From Bacteroidaceae bacterium (lineage in GTDB: Bacteria; Bacteroidota; Bacteroidia; Bacteroidales; Bacteroidaceae), in NCBI GenBank assembly GCA_017428785.1, contig JAFRQD010000002.1, positions 1 through 57,200 on the forward strand: DNA of 57,200 nucleotides, written 5' to 3'. Every line of letters starts with the position of its first letter. Positions within the stretch are counted from its first letter, which is position 1. This document shows positions 1-9,600 of the stretch, in pieces. The notes beneath the pieces are model-generated. The model made no database searches. It was not told the DNA's origin and saw only the letters and a program-made list of their open reading frames with translations. Made by a program: the position numbers and the translations under genes.

Positions 1-12
1 GGAAAAAAGATT

Positions 13-189
13 ATGAAAAAGACATATATTCAGCCCAGCACGCTGACAGTAGAGATGCAGCACAACCAGATAATAGCTATGAGTATCGGTGGCAATGCAG
101 GCTTCGATCCGACTCCACAGCCCGGTGACGGCACAGGACCCTCTACTCCTCAGGTAAAAGAAAAAAACATTTGGGACGACGAATGGTAA
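13..189 (+). CDS. Small Bacteroidales-type peptide, 58 residues
   Basis: A 58-codon frame starting MKKTYIQPSTLTVEM and ending NIWDDEW. It has no clear hydrophobic signal peptide; the middle is Gly/Pro/Thr-rich (residues about 26-45) and the tail is acidic and aromatic. A purine-rich stretch just before the ATG can serve as ribosome binding site, and a strong terminator follows 52 bases after the stop, which supports a real transcript. I recognise the general pattern (MKKxYxxP start, acidic Trp/Asp tail) as a common type of short uncharacterised peptide in Prevotella and Bacteroides, but no function is known to me. The next gene downstream is a secreted peptidase, 760 bases away. The promoter lies outside the window. 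Confidence 0.7.
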   Translation: MKKTYIQPSTLTVEMQHNQIIAMSIGGNAGFDPTPQPGDGTGPSTPQVKEKNIWDDEW

Positions 190-240
190 GCCCACTCTCT
201 ATGTAATACCTCATCCCTGCCCTTAGAGGGGCAGGAGACA

Positions 241-281
241 CAGCAGCCCGCTTGACAGCAAGTCAGGCGGGCTGCTTGTTT
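241..281 (+). terminator. Rho-independent terminator after the small peptide
   Basis: Arms AGCAGCCCGC (242-251) and GCGGGCTGCT (267-276) pair perfectly and are followed by a short T-rich run. The same hairpin type, with TTGGCAATCAGTCAG in place of TTGACAGCAAGTCAG in the loop, follows both peptidase genes at 6413 and 9914. Confidence 0.8.
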
Positions 282-289
282 GGTAGCAG

Positions 290-550
290 AGAGGCATTAC
301 TATCCGCCCCTGAAGGGGCGAACGAGTGGCCGAAGGCCGAAGTGGGGTGAACAAGTCGCTAACCATTCTTACCCCACCCCTACCCCTCCCCTTAGATGGG
401 AGGGGAGTTGGGATGCTGCGCTCTCCCCAATTGCTCCGCTGCTAACAGACAATTGCCCTTAGATGGGAGGGGAGTTGGGGAGCGAAACTCTCCCCAATGC
501 CTGTCACAATCGGGCAATTGCACCTAGAAGCAGAGGGGAGTTGAAGGGGC
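290..550. repeat. C/G-rich intergenic repeat block with about 68-base tandem copies
   Basis: No gene is supported here. The text CTTAGATGGGAGGGGAGTTG occurs at about 391 and 459 (68 bases apart), with a decayed third copy at about 523. The spacers between them are also similar (CTCTCCCCAA..., CAATTGC...). A small hairpin CGCCCCTGAAGGGGCG lies at 305-320. The block runs directly into the 22-base array that follows. Confidence 0.6.
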
Positions 551-569
551 GTCAGAGGGTACCTGAAAA

Positions 570-756
570 CGCCGGCTGCGGCGATGGCAATCCCCGGCTG
601 CGGCGATGACCATTTCCGCACGCGGCGTTGGTCAATTCCGCACGCGGCGTTTTTCACCCCTTCACAGAGGGCTTTTTCACTGTGCCTATCTACCCGGAAA
701 ACCAGACACAGGTAAGTCGAAAAGTTAACACGCTTACTTGTGTGCCTTAACAGCAG
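570..756. repeat. 22-base phased dyad array, copy A
   Basis: Four GC-rich cores begin at 570, 592, 614 and 636, exactly 22 bases apart: CGCCGGCTGCGGCG, CCCCGGCTGCGGCG, then TTCCGCACGCGGCG twice. Continuing in the same register, weaker units follow at CACA 663, CCTA 685, CACA 707 and CACG 729. The unit at 663 (CCCTTCACAGAGGGC plus T-run) also resembles a small terminator. Copy B at 10018 shares the register and most unit types. Confidence 0.85.
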
Positions 757-873
757 AATGTGACTCTCAATCCATGGAATAATTTTACGCATAATTGGTT
801 GTATAAACTTGCATAGAATCAAACATTTTGGTGACAAAAACGAGTTTTTTTACAACTTTATAAAAAAAAATGC

Positions 874-903
874 TTGAGGACTTAAATATTTTTTTTAACT
901 TTG
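874..903 (+). promoter_or_regulatory. Bacteroidetes promoter for the C25 peptidase
   Basis: The -7 box TAACTTTG lies at 896-903 and a TTG for the -33 element at 874-876. It sits 47 bases before the ATG at 951, so an upstream in-frame ATG at 870 precedes the promoter and is not the start. Confidence 0.75.
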
Positions 904-950
904 TGCGTCATTTGCGTAAATATCTACCAAATAATCGTAATTATATCTTT

Positions 951-3900
951 ATGAGAACAAAACAACACAACAACGCATGGATAGCACAAAGCCTCCGTGC
1001 TACGGGCAGACTTCTGCTCATGACTCTTTTCCTGATGCTAGGCGTCAATGTCATGGCTCAGAAAAAGATTCTGTTACATCCCACTACCAACGACGGCGCC
1101 AAATGTGAGAAGAGCGACATGACGAGCCTCAAGGCCACATTCTCTTTCCCTGTGCTCGAGGCACAGGATTGCAAGAACAAGGGCGGTGAGTTCTCCTTGC
1201 TCAGCATGCCCAACACCGTGATTGGCGGCAACGAGGGCGCCCCCGAGATTCCCGTCGTCAACGAACTGATTGCAGTGCCTGTCGGAGCTACTCCACAAAT
1301 CAGGGTGAAGAGCTTCAGCACTGAGGACTACAACCTCGCCGACTACGACATCAAGACTCTGGCTCCACGCCAGCCTTCACTGCGAAAGGACAAGAATGCC
1401 GACGCCGCCCCCTTCGTCTACAACAAAGCTGCCTACGAGAAGGAAGGTCTCAGCAAAGAGCCGAGGGCAGTGGTCGAGGTGGTGGGCACCATGCGTGGCA
1501 TCCGCTTGGCCAAGATGACCATCGAGCCCGTGAGCTACGACCCAGTGAAGAACACCGTCCGTGTGTTCAACGACATCGAGGTGGAGGTGGATTTCGACGG
1601 TGCCTCGAAGAAGGCCACCAACGACTTGTACACAGAGACCTACAGCCCCTACTTCGACATCGTCTATAAGCAGCTGTTCAACGGCAATGCCACAAAGAGT
1701 GCATACGACGATCATCCCGACCTCTACAAGACACCGGTGAAGATGCTTGTGGTTTCCACTTCGACCTACATCAACAGCGCGGCTTTCCAGAACTGGCTGA
1801 CTTGGAAGAAACAGAAGGGATTCGATGTAGATGTGCAGACCGTGGCCAACAACGCATCAGCTTCCACAGTCAAGAACTTGATTTATTCCAGATACAACGC
1901 CAACCACCCGACCTTCTTGGTTATCGTTGGCGACGAAACCGTTGTCACCAACTACTCTATGTGGGACTATGACAGCAGTTACGGCAATGCAGCCACTGAC
2001 CTGGAGTATGCTTCCGTCGATGGCGATGTCTATCACGACATGTTCATGAGCCGTATGCCTGTTTCGTCCACCACGGAACTCGGCAACCTCGTCAACAAGA
2101 TTCTGACCTACGAGAAGTACACCATGTCCGACCCCAGCTATTTGGACGAGACTCTGCTCATTGCCGGTTGGGATGAAACATGGACTCCCAGGGTGGGCAA
2201 GCCGACTATCCAGTATGCCAACACTTACTATTTCAACGCAGCCCATGGCATTACTCCTCATGTATTTCTCACCACAAGCAGCGGCGAAACAGAATGCTAC
2301 AACTTTATAAATCAAGTAGGCTTCATCAACTACACTGCCCATGGTGACATTCAGAAATGGCATGACCCAGAGTTTACCAACACCAATGTCAACAGCCTTA
2401 CAAATAGCGACAAGTACTTTTGGGCTATGGGCAATTGCTGCTTGACAGCCAATTTCAAGAACGCCCAAAACAGTCAAGTCAGCTTTGGCGAGACTATGGT
2501 TCGTGCCGCCAACAAGGGCGCTTTCGGCTATATCGGTTCCGTCCCTGAGAGCTATTGGTATGAGGACTATTATTTCGGTGTAGGTGCCACAACCAAGCTT
2601 AACGCAATGCCCACGCAGGAACAAACCAAGACAGGTGCCTATGATGCCTTGTTCGACGACACGGGCTTCAACACCCTGAATTCAGTGCCTTTCATCGGCA
2701 ATGTGGCTGTGGCTTACGCCCATGCTAACAGTTATACAAGTAGTGTTACCGACGAGTACTACTGGCGAGCCTACCAGTGCTTCGGCGACGGCTCCGTAAT
2801 GCCTTATCTCAAGCAGCCGGCAGCCAACAATGTCAGCCATGCCAACGTCATCTTCATCGGCGCCACCAGCTTCACAGTAAACGCTGATGCAAAATCCTAT
2901 GTGGCCATCACCAAGAACAACCAAATCCTCGGTGTTGGCGTTGTGCCCGCTAACGGAACCTCGGTGGATGTGCCGATTGAAGGCCTCACAGAAGGCGGAG
3001 AAGTGATGATTGTGGTTACCCGCAACCAGCGTCAGCCTTACATCACGACCATCCAAGCCATTACTCCAGACGGTCCATATATCAACCTCGACAGCTATAC
3101 TCCGACGATGGCTTTAGTTGGTGAGAGCACTGACCTGAGCCTGACATTCAGGAATATTGGTACAAGTGCCACATCAGGTCCCACCACGGTCACCCTGACT
3201 TCCAACGATGCCAATGTCACTATTAACGGCAACGGCAGCTTCAACGCATTGGATGCCGATGCCACTGCAACCGTGAGCGGCTTCAGCTTCACCATCAATC
3301 CGGGTGCAACCCTGGGCGACCCTGTCTCCTTGCATTATACTGCTGTAAATGCCAGCAACACTTGGGAAGGCGACTTTACCATCATCCCAAATCAAAGATT
3401 CACTGTCAACGTTGCAGCCAACGACAGCAACTTCGGCACAGTCAGCGGCGGCAACAGCTTCGATTACAATACATCTTGCACCGTGACCGCCACGCCTGCC
3501 GACGGCTATATGTTCACAGGCTGGACTCTGAATGGCAATGTTGTTTCAACCAACCCCGAGTACACCTTCAATGTGACCAGTGACATGAATCTGGTGGCCA
3601 ACTTTGCATCAGGTGTCATGATTGGCAGCGGCACAACCACCAACAATTACCTGCCGACCTACAACTATTACAATTATTCCCTTTCCGAGCAGATATACAC
3701 ATCTGCTGAGGTGGGCGGTGCAGGCCTCATCACCAGCATAGCCTTCTATAACAACGGAGCGGCGAAGACACGTATCTTCGACTTCTACATGAAGTCCACG
3801 ACGAAGAACAGCTTCTCAAACAAGACAGACTGGATTGCCGTTTCTTCTGGCGACAAGGTGTTCAGCGGCAGCGTCACACTGGTTGCCAACGACTGGACAA

Positions 3901-6398
3901 CCATCACCTTCAGCACTCCTTTCGTCTATGATGGCACCTCCAATATTGTTCTCGTTACTGATGACAACACTGGTGATTATTCCTCTTCGCCTCACATGGC
4001 TTGCCGAGTGTTCTCCACTTCTTCAACCCAGGCTCTGTATTCCTATGACGACAGCAATAATTTCAATCCCATGTCACCCCCGACATCTTCCGGTTCCAAC
4101 AATTCTACGTTGTCTGTAAAGAACCAGATCATCCTCTCCAAAGCTCCTCTGCCTAGCGGACAATTCAATATTGCCGTGAGCTCCTGTTCTTCACAAGCTG
4201 GCACGGTGAGCGGTGGCGGCGAATACCAGTTCGGCGAGACCTGCACTGTTACTGCCGCACCGAATCTGGGTTATTCCTTCACTGGCTGGACAGAAAACGG
4301 TGTCGTGGTTTCTACGGAATCAACCTATAGCTTCTCTACTGTTGCTGACAGAAACCTCGTGGCCAACTTCATCGATGCCATACAAATCGGTCAAGACGCT
4401 TCAACCAACAATTACCTGCCCAGCTACAACTATTACAATTATTCCATGACTGAGCAGATATACACGGCTGATGAGATCGGCATGGCAGGAACCATCAACG
4501 CCATTGCCTTCTACAACAAGGGTGCAGAGAAGACGCGTACCTATGACCTATATTTGAAGGCCACTAACAAGAGCAGCTTCTCGAGTAAGACCGACTGGAT
4601 AAGTGTTGCCGCTTCCGACAAGGTGTTCAGCGGCAGTGTCACCATGGCTGCTAATGCTTGGACTTACATCACCTTCACCACTCCGTTTGAGTATGACGGC
4701 ATTTCCAACATAGTTCTCGTTGCCGACGATAACACTGGTTCTTATACCAACTCGCCTCACATGGCCTGCTCTGTCTTCAGCACAAGTCAGAACCAAGCCA
4801 TATATATATATAATGACGGCACAAACTACAACCCGGCATCACCTACGACATCCCAAAGCTCTAACTATGACGTGCTTAATGTAAAGAACCACATTCGTCT
4901 TTCTATAGAGGGAGGCGCAGCTCCTTGCCCCGTTCCCACGGATTTGAGCGTGAACGACATCACCAGCAGATCTGCTGTTGTAAGTTGGGAAGGTGAAGCA
5001 GACAGCTACGAGTTGCAATATGTTGAAGAAAAGATGGAAACGCTTACCTTCGACTTTGAAGACGGCTCCCAGGGATGGACTGTTCTGAAAGGAACAGAAG
5101 GCACATCGACACACAACTGGATGCACAACACCGAGTATGTGGCATACGCCAGCGGAAGCCAAATTACAACGGAAGGTCACAATTCCTCTTCCGGCATGAT
5201 GCTTTCCGAGTCCTACATCTCCGCTGCCACAGCTGACGGCACAGGTTCGGCTGTTACTCCCGACAACTACCTCGTATCTCCAAGGATACAGTTAGGCGGA
5301 ACCTTCAGCTTCTATGCAGCATCCCGCATGAGCAACTATCCTGCAGAGAAGTTCTCCGTGCTGGTTTCGGAAACTGGCAACAGCATCAGCGACTTCACTC
5401 ATACAGAGCTGACAGTGACTTTGAGCAATACCAACTGGAAAGAATACACTATTGACCTGAGCGCATACAGCGGCATGGGCTATGTGGCCATCCGTCACTA
5501 CGACTGCTACGACCAGCATCTGCTCTATATCGACGATGTAACCATTGAAGGAAAGAGTTCAGACTGGGTAACAGTGAGCAACGCCACCAGCCCCTGCACT
5601 TTGACCAACCTCACGCCTGGCACACCGTATCTGACAAGAGTTAGAGGCTTGTACGGCGCGAATGACGGAAGCGAATGGAGCAATAATGTAAGCTTCACCA
5701 CGAAGGATTATGTAACCCTCGAGCTTGCTAATGGTGCCAACAATACTGATGTGATTGATACCAACAGCGGTGCAGAAGCCACAGTAACCCTCACAGGTCG
5801 CACACTCTACAAAGACAACGCATGGAACACCCTCTGCCTGCCTTTCGACGTGACAGTATCTGAAAGCCCATTGGAAGGCGCTATCGTTAAGGAACTCGAC
5901 ACCACGACTTCCAACTTGAACGGTAGCACACTGACGCTGAACTTCACAGATGTTACAGACATCGAGGCAGGTAAGCCCTACATCATCAAGTGGGAAAGCG
6001 GTGACGACATCGTTAATCCTGTTTTCACAGGTGTGACGATTAAAAAGGAGCTCATTCCTGCTGAGGTAACAGGCGTCGTTTCCTTCATTGGTAACTATGA
6101 TCCTGTGCCATTGACCGCCGGAGACCAGAGCATCCTCTACATAGGTGCGGGCAACCAGCTCTACTACCCGAATGCCAACTTCGCATTAAACGCTTTCCGC
6201 GCTTACTTCAAGATGGACGACAAGACAAAACGAGTCAAGGCGTTTGTGATGTCTTTCGACGAGGATTTTGCAACAGGCATTGTTTCTCTCCTTGGAGAGA
6301 CGGAAGAGGGAGCAGTTATCTACAACCTCGCCGGCCAGCGTCTGAACAAGACACGCCAGGGTATCAATATCGTGAACGGAAAGAAAGTATTAAAGTAA
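951..6398 (+). CDS. Secreted gingipain-like cysteine peptidase (family C25), multidomain, T9SS-like tail
   Basis: A probable outer-surface protease of 1815 residues. The signal peptide ends near VMAQ (residue about 37). The C25 catalytic region spans roughly 230-600, with the catalytic pair His464 (NYTAHG) and Cys497 (GNCCLTANF), matching the gingipain HG and C...F motifs. After it come an Ig-like segment, then two copies of a module made of an InlB/Listeria-Bacteroides type repeat (FTGW...LVANF) plus a beta domain (SLSEQIYT...IAFYN), at 3391-4140 and 4165-4905. Next is a fibronectin III domain split by an inserted cleaved-adhesin domain (about residues 1324-1586). A 230-residue C-terminal module ends YNLAGQRLNKTRQGINIVNG, a T9SS-like sorting signal. 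The start at 951 is chosen because the promoter overlaps the longer frame. Substrate preference cannot be read from the sequence. Confidence 0.9.
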   Translation: MRTKQHNNAWIAQSLRATGRLLLMTLFLMLGVNVMAQKKILLHPTTNDGAKCEKSDMTSLKATFSFPVLEAQDCKNKGGEFSLLSMPNTVIGGNEGAPEIPVVNELIAVPVGATPQIRVKSFSTEDYNLADYDIKTLAPRQPSLRKDKNADAAPFVYNKAAYEKEGLSKEPRAVVEVVGTMRGIRLAKMTIEPVSYDPVKNTVRVFNDIEVEVDFDGASKKATNDLYTETYSPYFDIVYKQLFNGNATKSAYDDHPDLYKTPVKMLVVSTSTYINSAAFQNWLTWKKQKGFDVDVQTVANNASASTVKNLIYSRYNANHPTFLVIVGDETVVTNYSMWDYDSSYGNAATDLEYASVDGDVYHDMFMSRMPVSSTTELGNLVNKILTYEKYTMSDPSYLDETLLIAGWDETWTPRVGKPTIQYANTYYFNAAHGITPHVFLTTSSGETECYNFINQVGFINYTAHGDIQKWHDPEFTNTNVNSLTNSDKYFWAMGNCCLTANFKNAQNSQVSFGETMVRAANKGAFGYIGSVPESYWYEDYYFGVGATTKLNAMPTQEQTKTGAYDALFDDTGFNTLNSVPFIGNVAVAYAHANSYTSSVTDEYYWRAYQCFGDGSVMPYLKQPAANNVSHANVIFIGATSFTVNADAKSYVAITKNNQILGVGVVPANGTSVDVPIEGLTEGGEVMIVVTRNQRQPYITTIQAITPDGPYINLDSYTPTMALVGESTDLSLTFRNIGTSATSGPTTVTLTSNDANVTINGNGSFNALDADATATVSGFSFTINPGATLGDPVSLHYTAVNASNTWEGDFTIIPNQRFTVNVAANDSNFGTVSGGNSFDYNTSCTVTATPADGYMFTGWTLNGNVVSTNPEYTFNVTSDMNLVANFASGVMIGSGTTTNNYLPTYNYYNYSLSEQIYTSAEVGGAGLITSIAFYNNGAAKTRIFDFYMKSTTKNSFSNKTDWIAVSSGDKVFSGSVTLVANDWTTITFSTPFVYDGTSNIVLVTDDNTGDYSSSPHMACRVFSTSSTQALYSYDDSNNFNPMSPPTSSGSNNSTLSVKNQIILSKAPLPSGQFNIAVSSCSSQAGTVSGGGEYQFGETCTVTAAPNLGYSFTGWTENGVVVSTESTYSFSTVADRNLVANFIDAIQIGQDASTNNYLPSYNYYNYSMTEQIYTADEIGMAGTINAIAFYNKGAEKTRTYDLYLKATNKSSFSSKTDWISVAASDKVFSGSVTMAANAWTYITFTTPFEYDGISNIVLVADDNTGSYTNSPHMACSVFSTSQNQAIYIYNDGTNYNPASPTTSQSSNYDVLNVKNHIRLSIEGGAAPCPVPTDLSVNDITSRSAVVSWEGEADSYELQYVEEKMETLTFDFEDGSQGWTVLKGTEGTSTHNWMHNTEYVAYASGSQITTEGHNSSSGMMLSESYISAATADGTGSAVTPDNYLVSPRIQLGGTFSFYAASRMSNYPAEKFSVLVSETGNSISDFTHTELTVTLSNTNWKEYTIDLSAYSGMGYVAIRHYDCYDQHLLYIDDVTIEGKSSDWVTVSNATSPCTLTNLTPGTPYLTRVRGLYGANDGSEWSNNVSFTTKDYVTLELANGANNTDVIDTNSGAEATVTLTGRTLYKDNAWNTLCLPFDVTVSESPLEGAIVKELDTTTSNLNGSTLTLNFTDVTDIEAGKPYIIKWESGDDIVNPVFTGVTIKKELIPAEVTGVVSFIGNYDPVPLTAGDQSILYIGAGNQLYYPNANFALNAFRAYFKMDDKTKRVKAFVMSFDEDFATGIVSLLGETEEGAVIYNLAGQRLNKTRQGINIVNGKKVLK

Positions 6399-6412
6399 AT
6401 ACATGAAAGGAT

Positions 6413-6457
6413 GCAGCCCGCTTGGCAATCAGTCAGGCGGGCTGTTTTGTTTTATAT
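6413..6457 (+). terminator. Terminator after the C25 peptidase
   Basis: Arms GCAGCCCGC and GCGGGCTGT flank a loop containing TTGGCAATCAGTCAG and are followed by TTTTGTTTT. The hairpin and flank are nearly identical to those at 9914-9958. Confidence 0.85.
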
Positions 6458-6545
6458 AGTCTGCCGTCTGAGGATATTATTAGTGCGTCCTGAATCCCCG
6501 TGAGTTCGGCTTATGGCAGATTTACAATAAAAAAGTTTTTTGTGC

Positions 6546-6576
6546 TTGTGTATTTATAAAAAAGTCTCTATCTTTG
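6546..6576 (+). promoter_or_regulatory. Promoter for the C10 peptidase
   Basis: The -7 box TATCTTTG is at 6569-6576, with a TTG at 6546-6548 in the -33 region. The C10 gene therefore has its own promoter rather than relying on read-through from the C25 gene. Confidence 0.7.
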
Positions 6577-6628
6577 TCCCCGTTTGTATGACAAAAGAGA
6601 GTAAGCATAACTATAACAAAAACTTAAA

Positions 6629-9600
6629 ATGAACAACAGAACAACCTTTACACGAGCCATGATGGCATTGCTCCTTGCTCTGTTCTGCATCTTTGGCGCT
6701 TTTGCTGAGGATATCACAGAGAAACAGGCACTTGAGCAGGCATTGGACTTCTTGGCAAAACAGCAGGCTATTCCCGGCAAGCCTGGCAACAATCAATCTT
6801 CAGCACAGAAACAACTCACGCTGGCCGACAGGGTGAGCGGACTCTATGTCTTCAACGCAGAAGACAATAGCGGCTTTGTGGTAGTCAGCAACGACGACCG
6901 CACCTACCCCATTCTGGGCTTCAGCGAGAAAGGCAGCTTCAGCACAGACAAGATGCCCGACAACATGAAAGCTTGGCTGCAGGGCTATGCCGACGAGATA
7001 GCATGGCTGCAGAAGAGCGGCTCAAAGAAAGCCGACGCCATAAAGCCCGCCAAAATGGAGAAGGTCGGCACGCACAGCACAGCTGCCGTAGCTCCTCTTT
7101 GCACCTCGACCTGGAATCAGGATGCGCCTTACAACAACCTCTGCCCTACATATAGCAGCAGCGGCAGGTGCGTCACGGGCTGTGTGGCAACAGCAATGGC
7201 GCAGGTGATGTACTACCACAAGTGGCCGGAAAGTTCAACAAAGGCTATACCCGGATACACCACCTACAGCTACGGATTGAACCTCTCTTCCCTGCCTGTC
7301 ACAACATTCGACTGGGCAAACATGAGGGACAGCTACTCCGGTGGCTATACAACGGTGCAAGGTAATGCCGTAGCGAAGCTGATGCAATACTGCGGCTATG
7401 GCGTGCAGATGGACTACGGCCCATCGTCGGGTGCTTACACGGAGGACGTCGCCATTGCCCTGCGTGAATACTTCGACTACAATCCCTACACCACACGCTT
7501 CGTGTCGCGCAGTTCCTATACCTATGCCAATTGGACCGACATGATGTACTATGAGGTGTCGCATGGTCGCCCTGTATGCTATGGCGGCACATCAACTGGT
7601 GGCGGACACGAGTTCGTATGCGACGGCTACACATTCGAGAGCAACACCGACTTCTTCCATATCAACTGGGGATGGGGCGGCGATAGCGACAACTACTTTG
7701 TCCTCTCGGCTCTCGACCCCGACCAGCAAGGCATTGGCGGCAGCACATCGACCGACGGATTCAATTCGGGACAGGATGCCGTCATCGGCATACAGAAATC
7801 GACGGCAAGCGGCACGACAGCCGACATCCCTGCCAATGTGGTTGACCTCACGCTGAACAGCGTTAGCTTAAGCCGCAACCCTGTTGCGCCATATTCGACG
7901 GTTAGCGTGAACTTCAACATCACCAACAACAGCTCAGATCCCTATGACGGCGACCTCTGGCTGACTCTGAGGAAAGACGGCAACGACTACCTTATGGAAG
8001 TCGAGAGCGTTCTCTTGGAGCCCGGCACAACACAAGACGTCGCCATTCCATACACCCCCACAGAGACTGGCACATACACCCTTATGCTTACTTACATCAA
8101 TTCTGTAGGCGAATATGTTACCTATGAAGGAAAGTCGGTCACGCTGAATGTTATAGAATACCTGACCAACGAAGTTGTTCCCGTCTATGGCTATTGGACC
8201 GACAACTACAGCAGGAGCCAGTTTATCATTGGCGAAACTAACTTGGAAGACATGATTGGCGGCATGCTCAACGCCATGACTTTCTCTGCCTCGCAGACAT
8301 CCGTCAGCTGGGGAAATGCAAAGTTCGACGTCTATCTGAAGGAAACGACAGACAACACCATCTCCGCCCTGAAAGATTGGGCCACACTCGACAAGGTTTA
8401 CTCCGGCAGCCTCTCCATCGTCAATGGCGAGATGACCATCACCTTCAGCGAACCCTATCCCTATGTAGGCGGCAACCTGCTGGTCGGCATCAACCAAACC
8501 GCCACAGGCTCCTACAAGAATAGCTCATGGTACGGACAGACCGTTAATGGTGCATCTGTAGGCGGCTACGGCACACAAATCAGCCAGCAGAACTTCCTGC
8601 CCGATGTGGTCTTCGACTTCACACCCGGAACCGGCATCTATGTCAGGAAGCCAAAGGACCTGGCTGTCAGCTACACTGGCGGAGATGAGGCTATAGTAAG
8701 CTGGACCAGCGATGAGCAAGTGTTCGATATCGAGGTGAATGGCGAGACTATCGAGGATGTAGGCAATCCCTGCACTTTGACAGACCTTGAGTGCGCCACA
8801 ACATATTCCGTTAGGGTACGCGCGAAGAATCAGGGTGTGGTAAGCGATTGGACAGAGCCCGTCAGCTTCACCACGAACCTCTCCCTCCAGTCCTGCCAAA
8901 TCAGGCTTGACCTTACAGACACCACCGGCGACGGATGGAACGGCAACGCCATAAAGATAGTGGACGCACTGACTGGCACAGAACTTGGAACATATGCCAA
9001 TACGAATGAAGCAGGGAAGAACGAAGCACAGACTTATTATGCAGAAGTTCCCGACGGCAGAGACATCCAGTTCCAATGGGTGAACGGCAACTACTTCCAC
9101 GAATGTATCTATGTGGTTTACGATGTGGCTGGAAATGAAATCTTCTCCGGCAAAGGAAAGATTAAGACGCCCGTCACATATCATGTGGACTGCAACGCCG
9201 CCACAGCCATTACGCTGGTCAACGACGAAGACAACACTTCGCTGATTGAGAATCACAACGGCGCGACCAATTGCGAAGTCACGCTGCAGGGCCGCACGCT
9301 CTTCAAGGACGGTTCATGGAACACCCTCTGCCTGCCTTTCGACTTGACAATATCCGAAAGTCCATTGGAAGGCGCTATCGTTAAGGAACTCGACACCACG
9401 ACTTCCAGCTTTAACGGCAGCAGACTGACGCTGAACTTCACGGATGTTACAGACATCAAAGCTGGTAAGCCCTACATCATCAAGTGGGAAAGCGGTAGCG
9501 AAAACATCGTCGATCCCGTGTTCACAGGTGTGACGATTAATAAGGAGCTCGTGCCTGCTGTGGTAGCGAATGCCATCACTTTTGCTGGCAACTATGCTCC

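Noticed and set aside
570-756. CRISPR array
   Set aside because: The repeats are degenerate, the spacers are about 8 bases rather than 30, and no cas genes are present.
870-950. Longer N-terminus for the C25 peptidase from ATG 870
   Set aside because: The -7 box TAACTTTG at 896-903 lies inside it, and ATG 951 gives a normal signal peptide.
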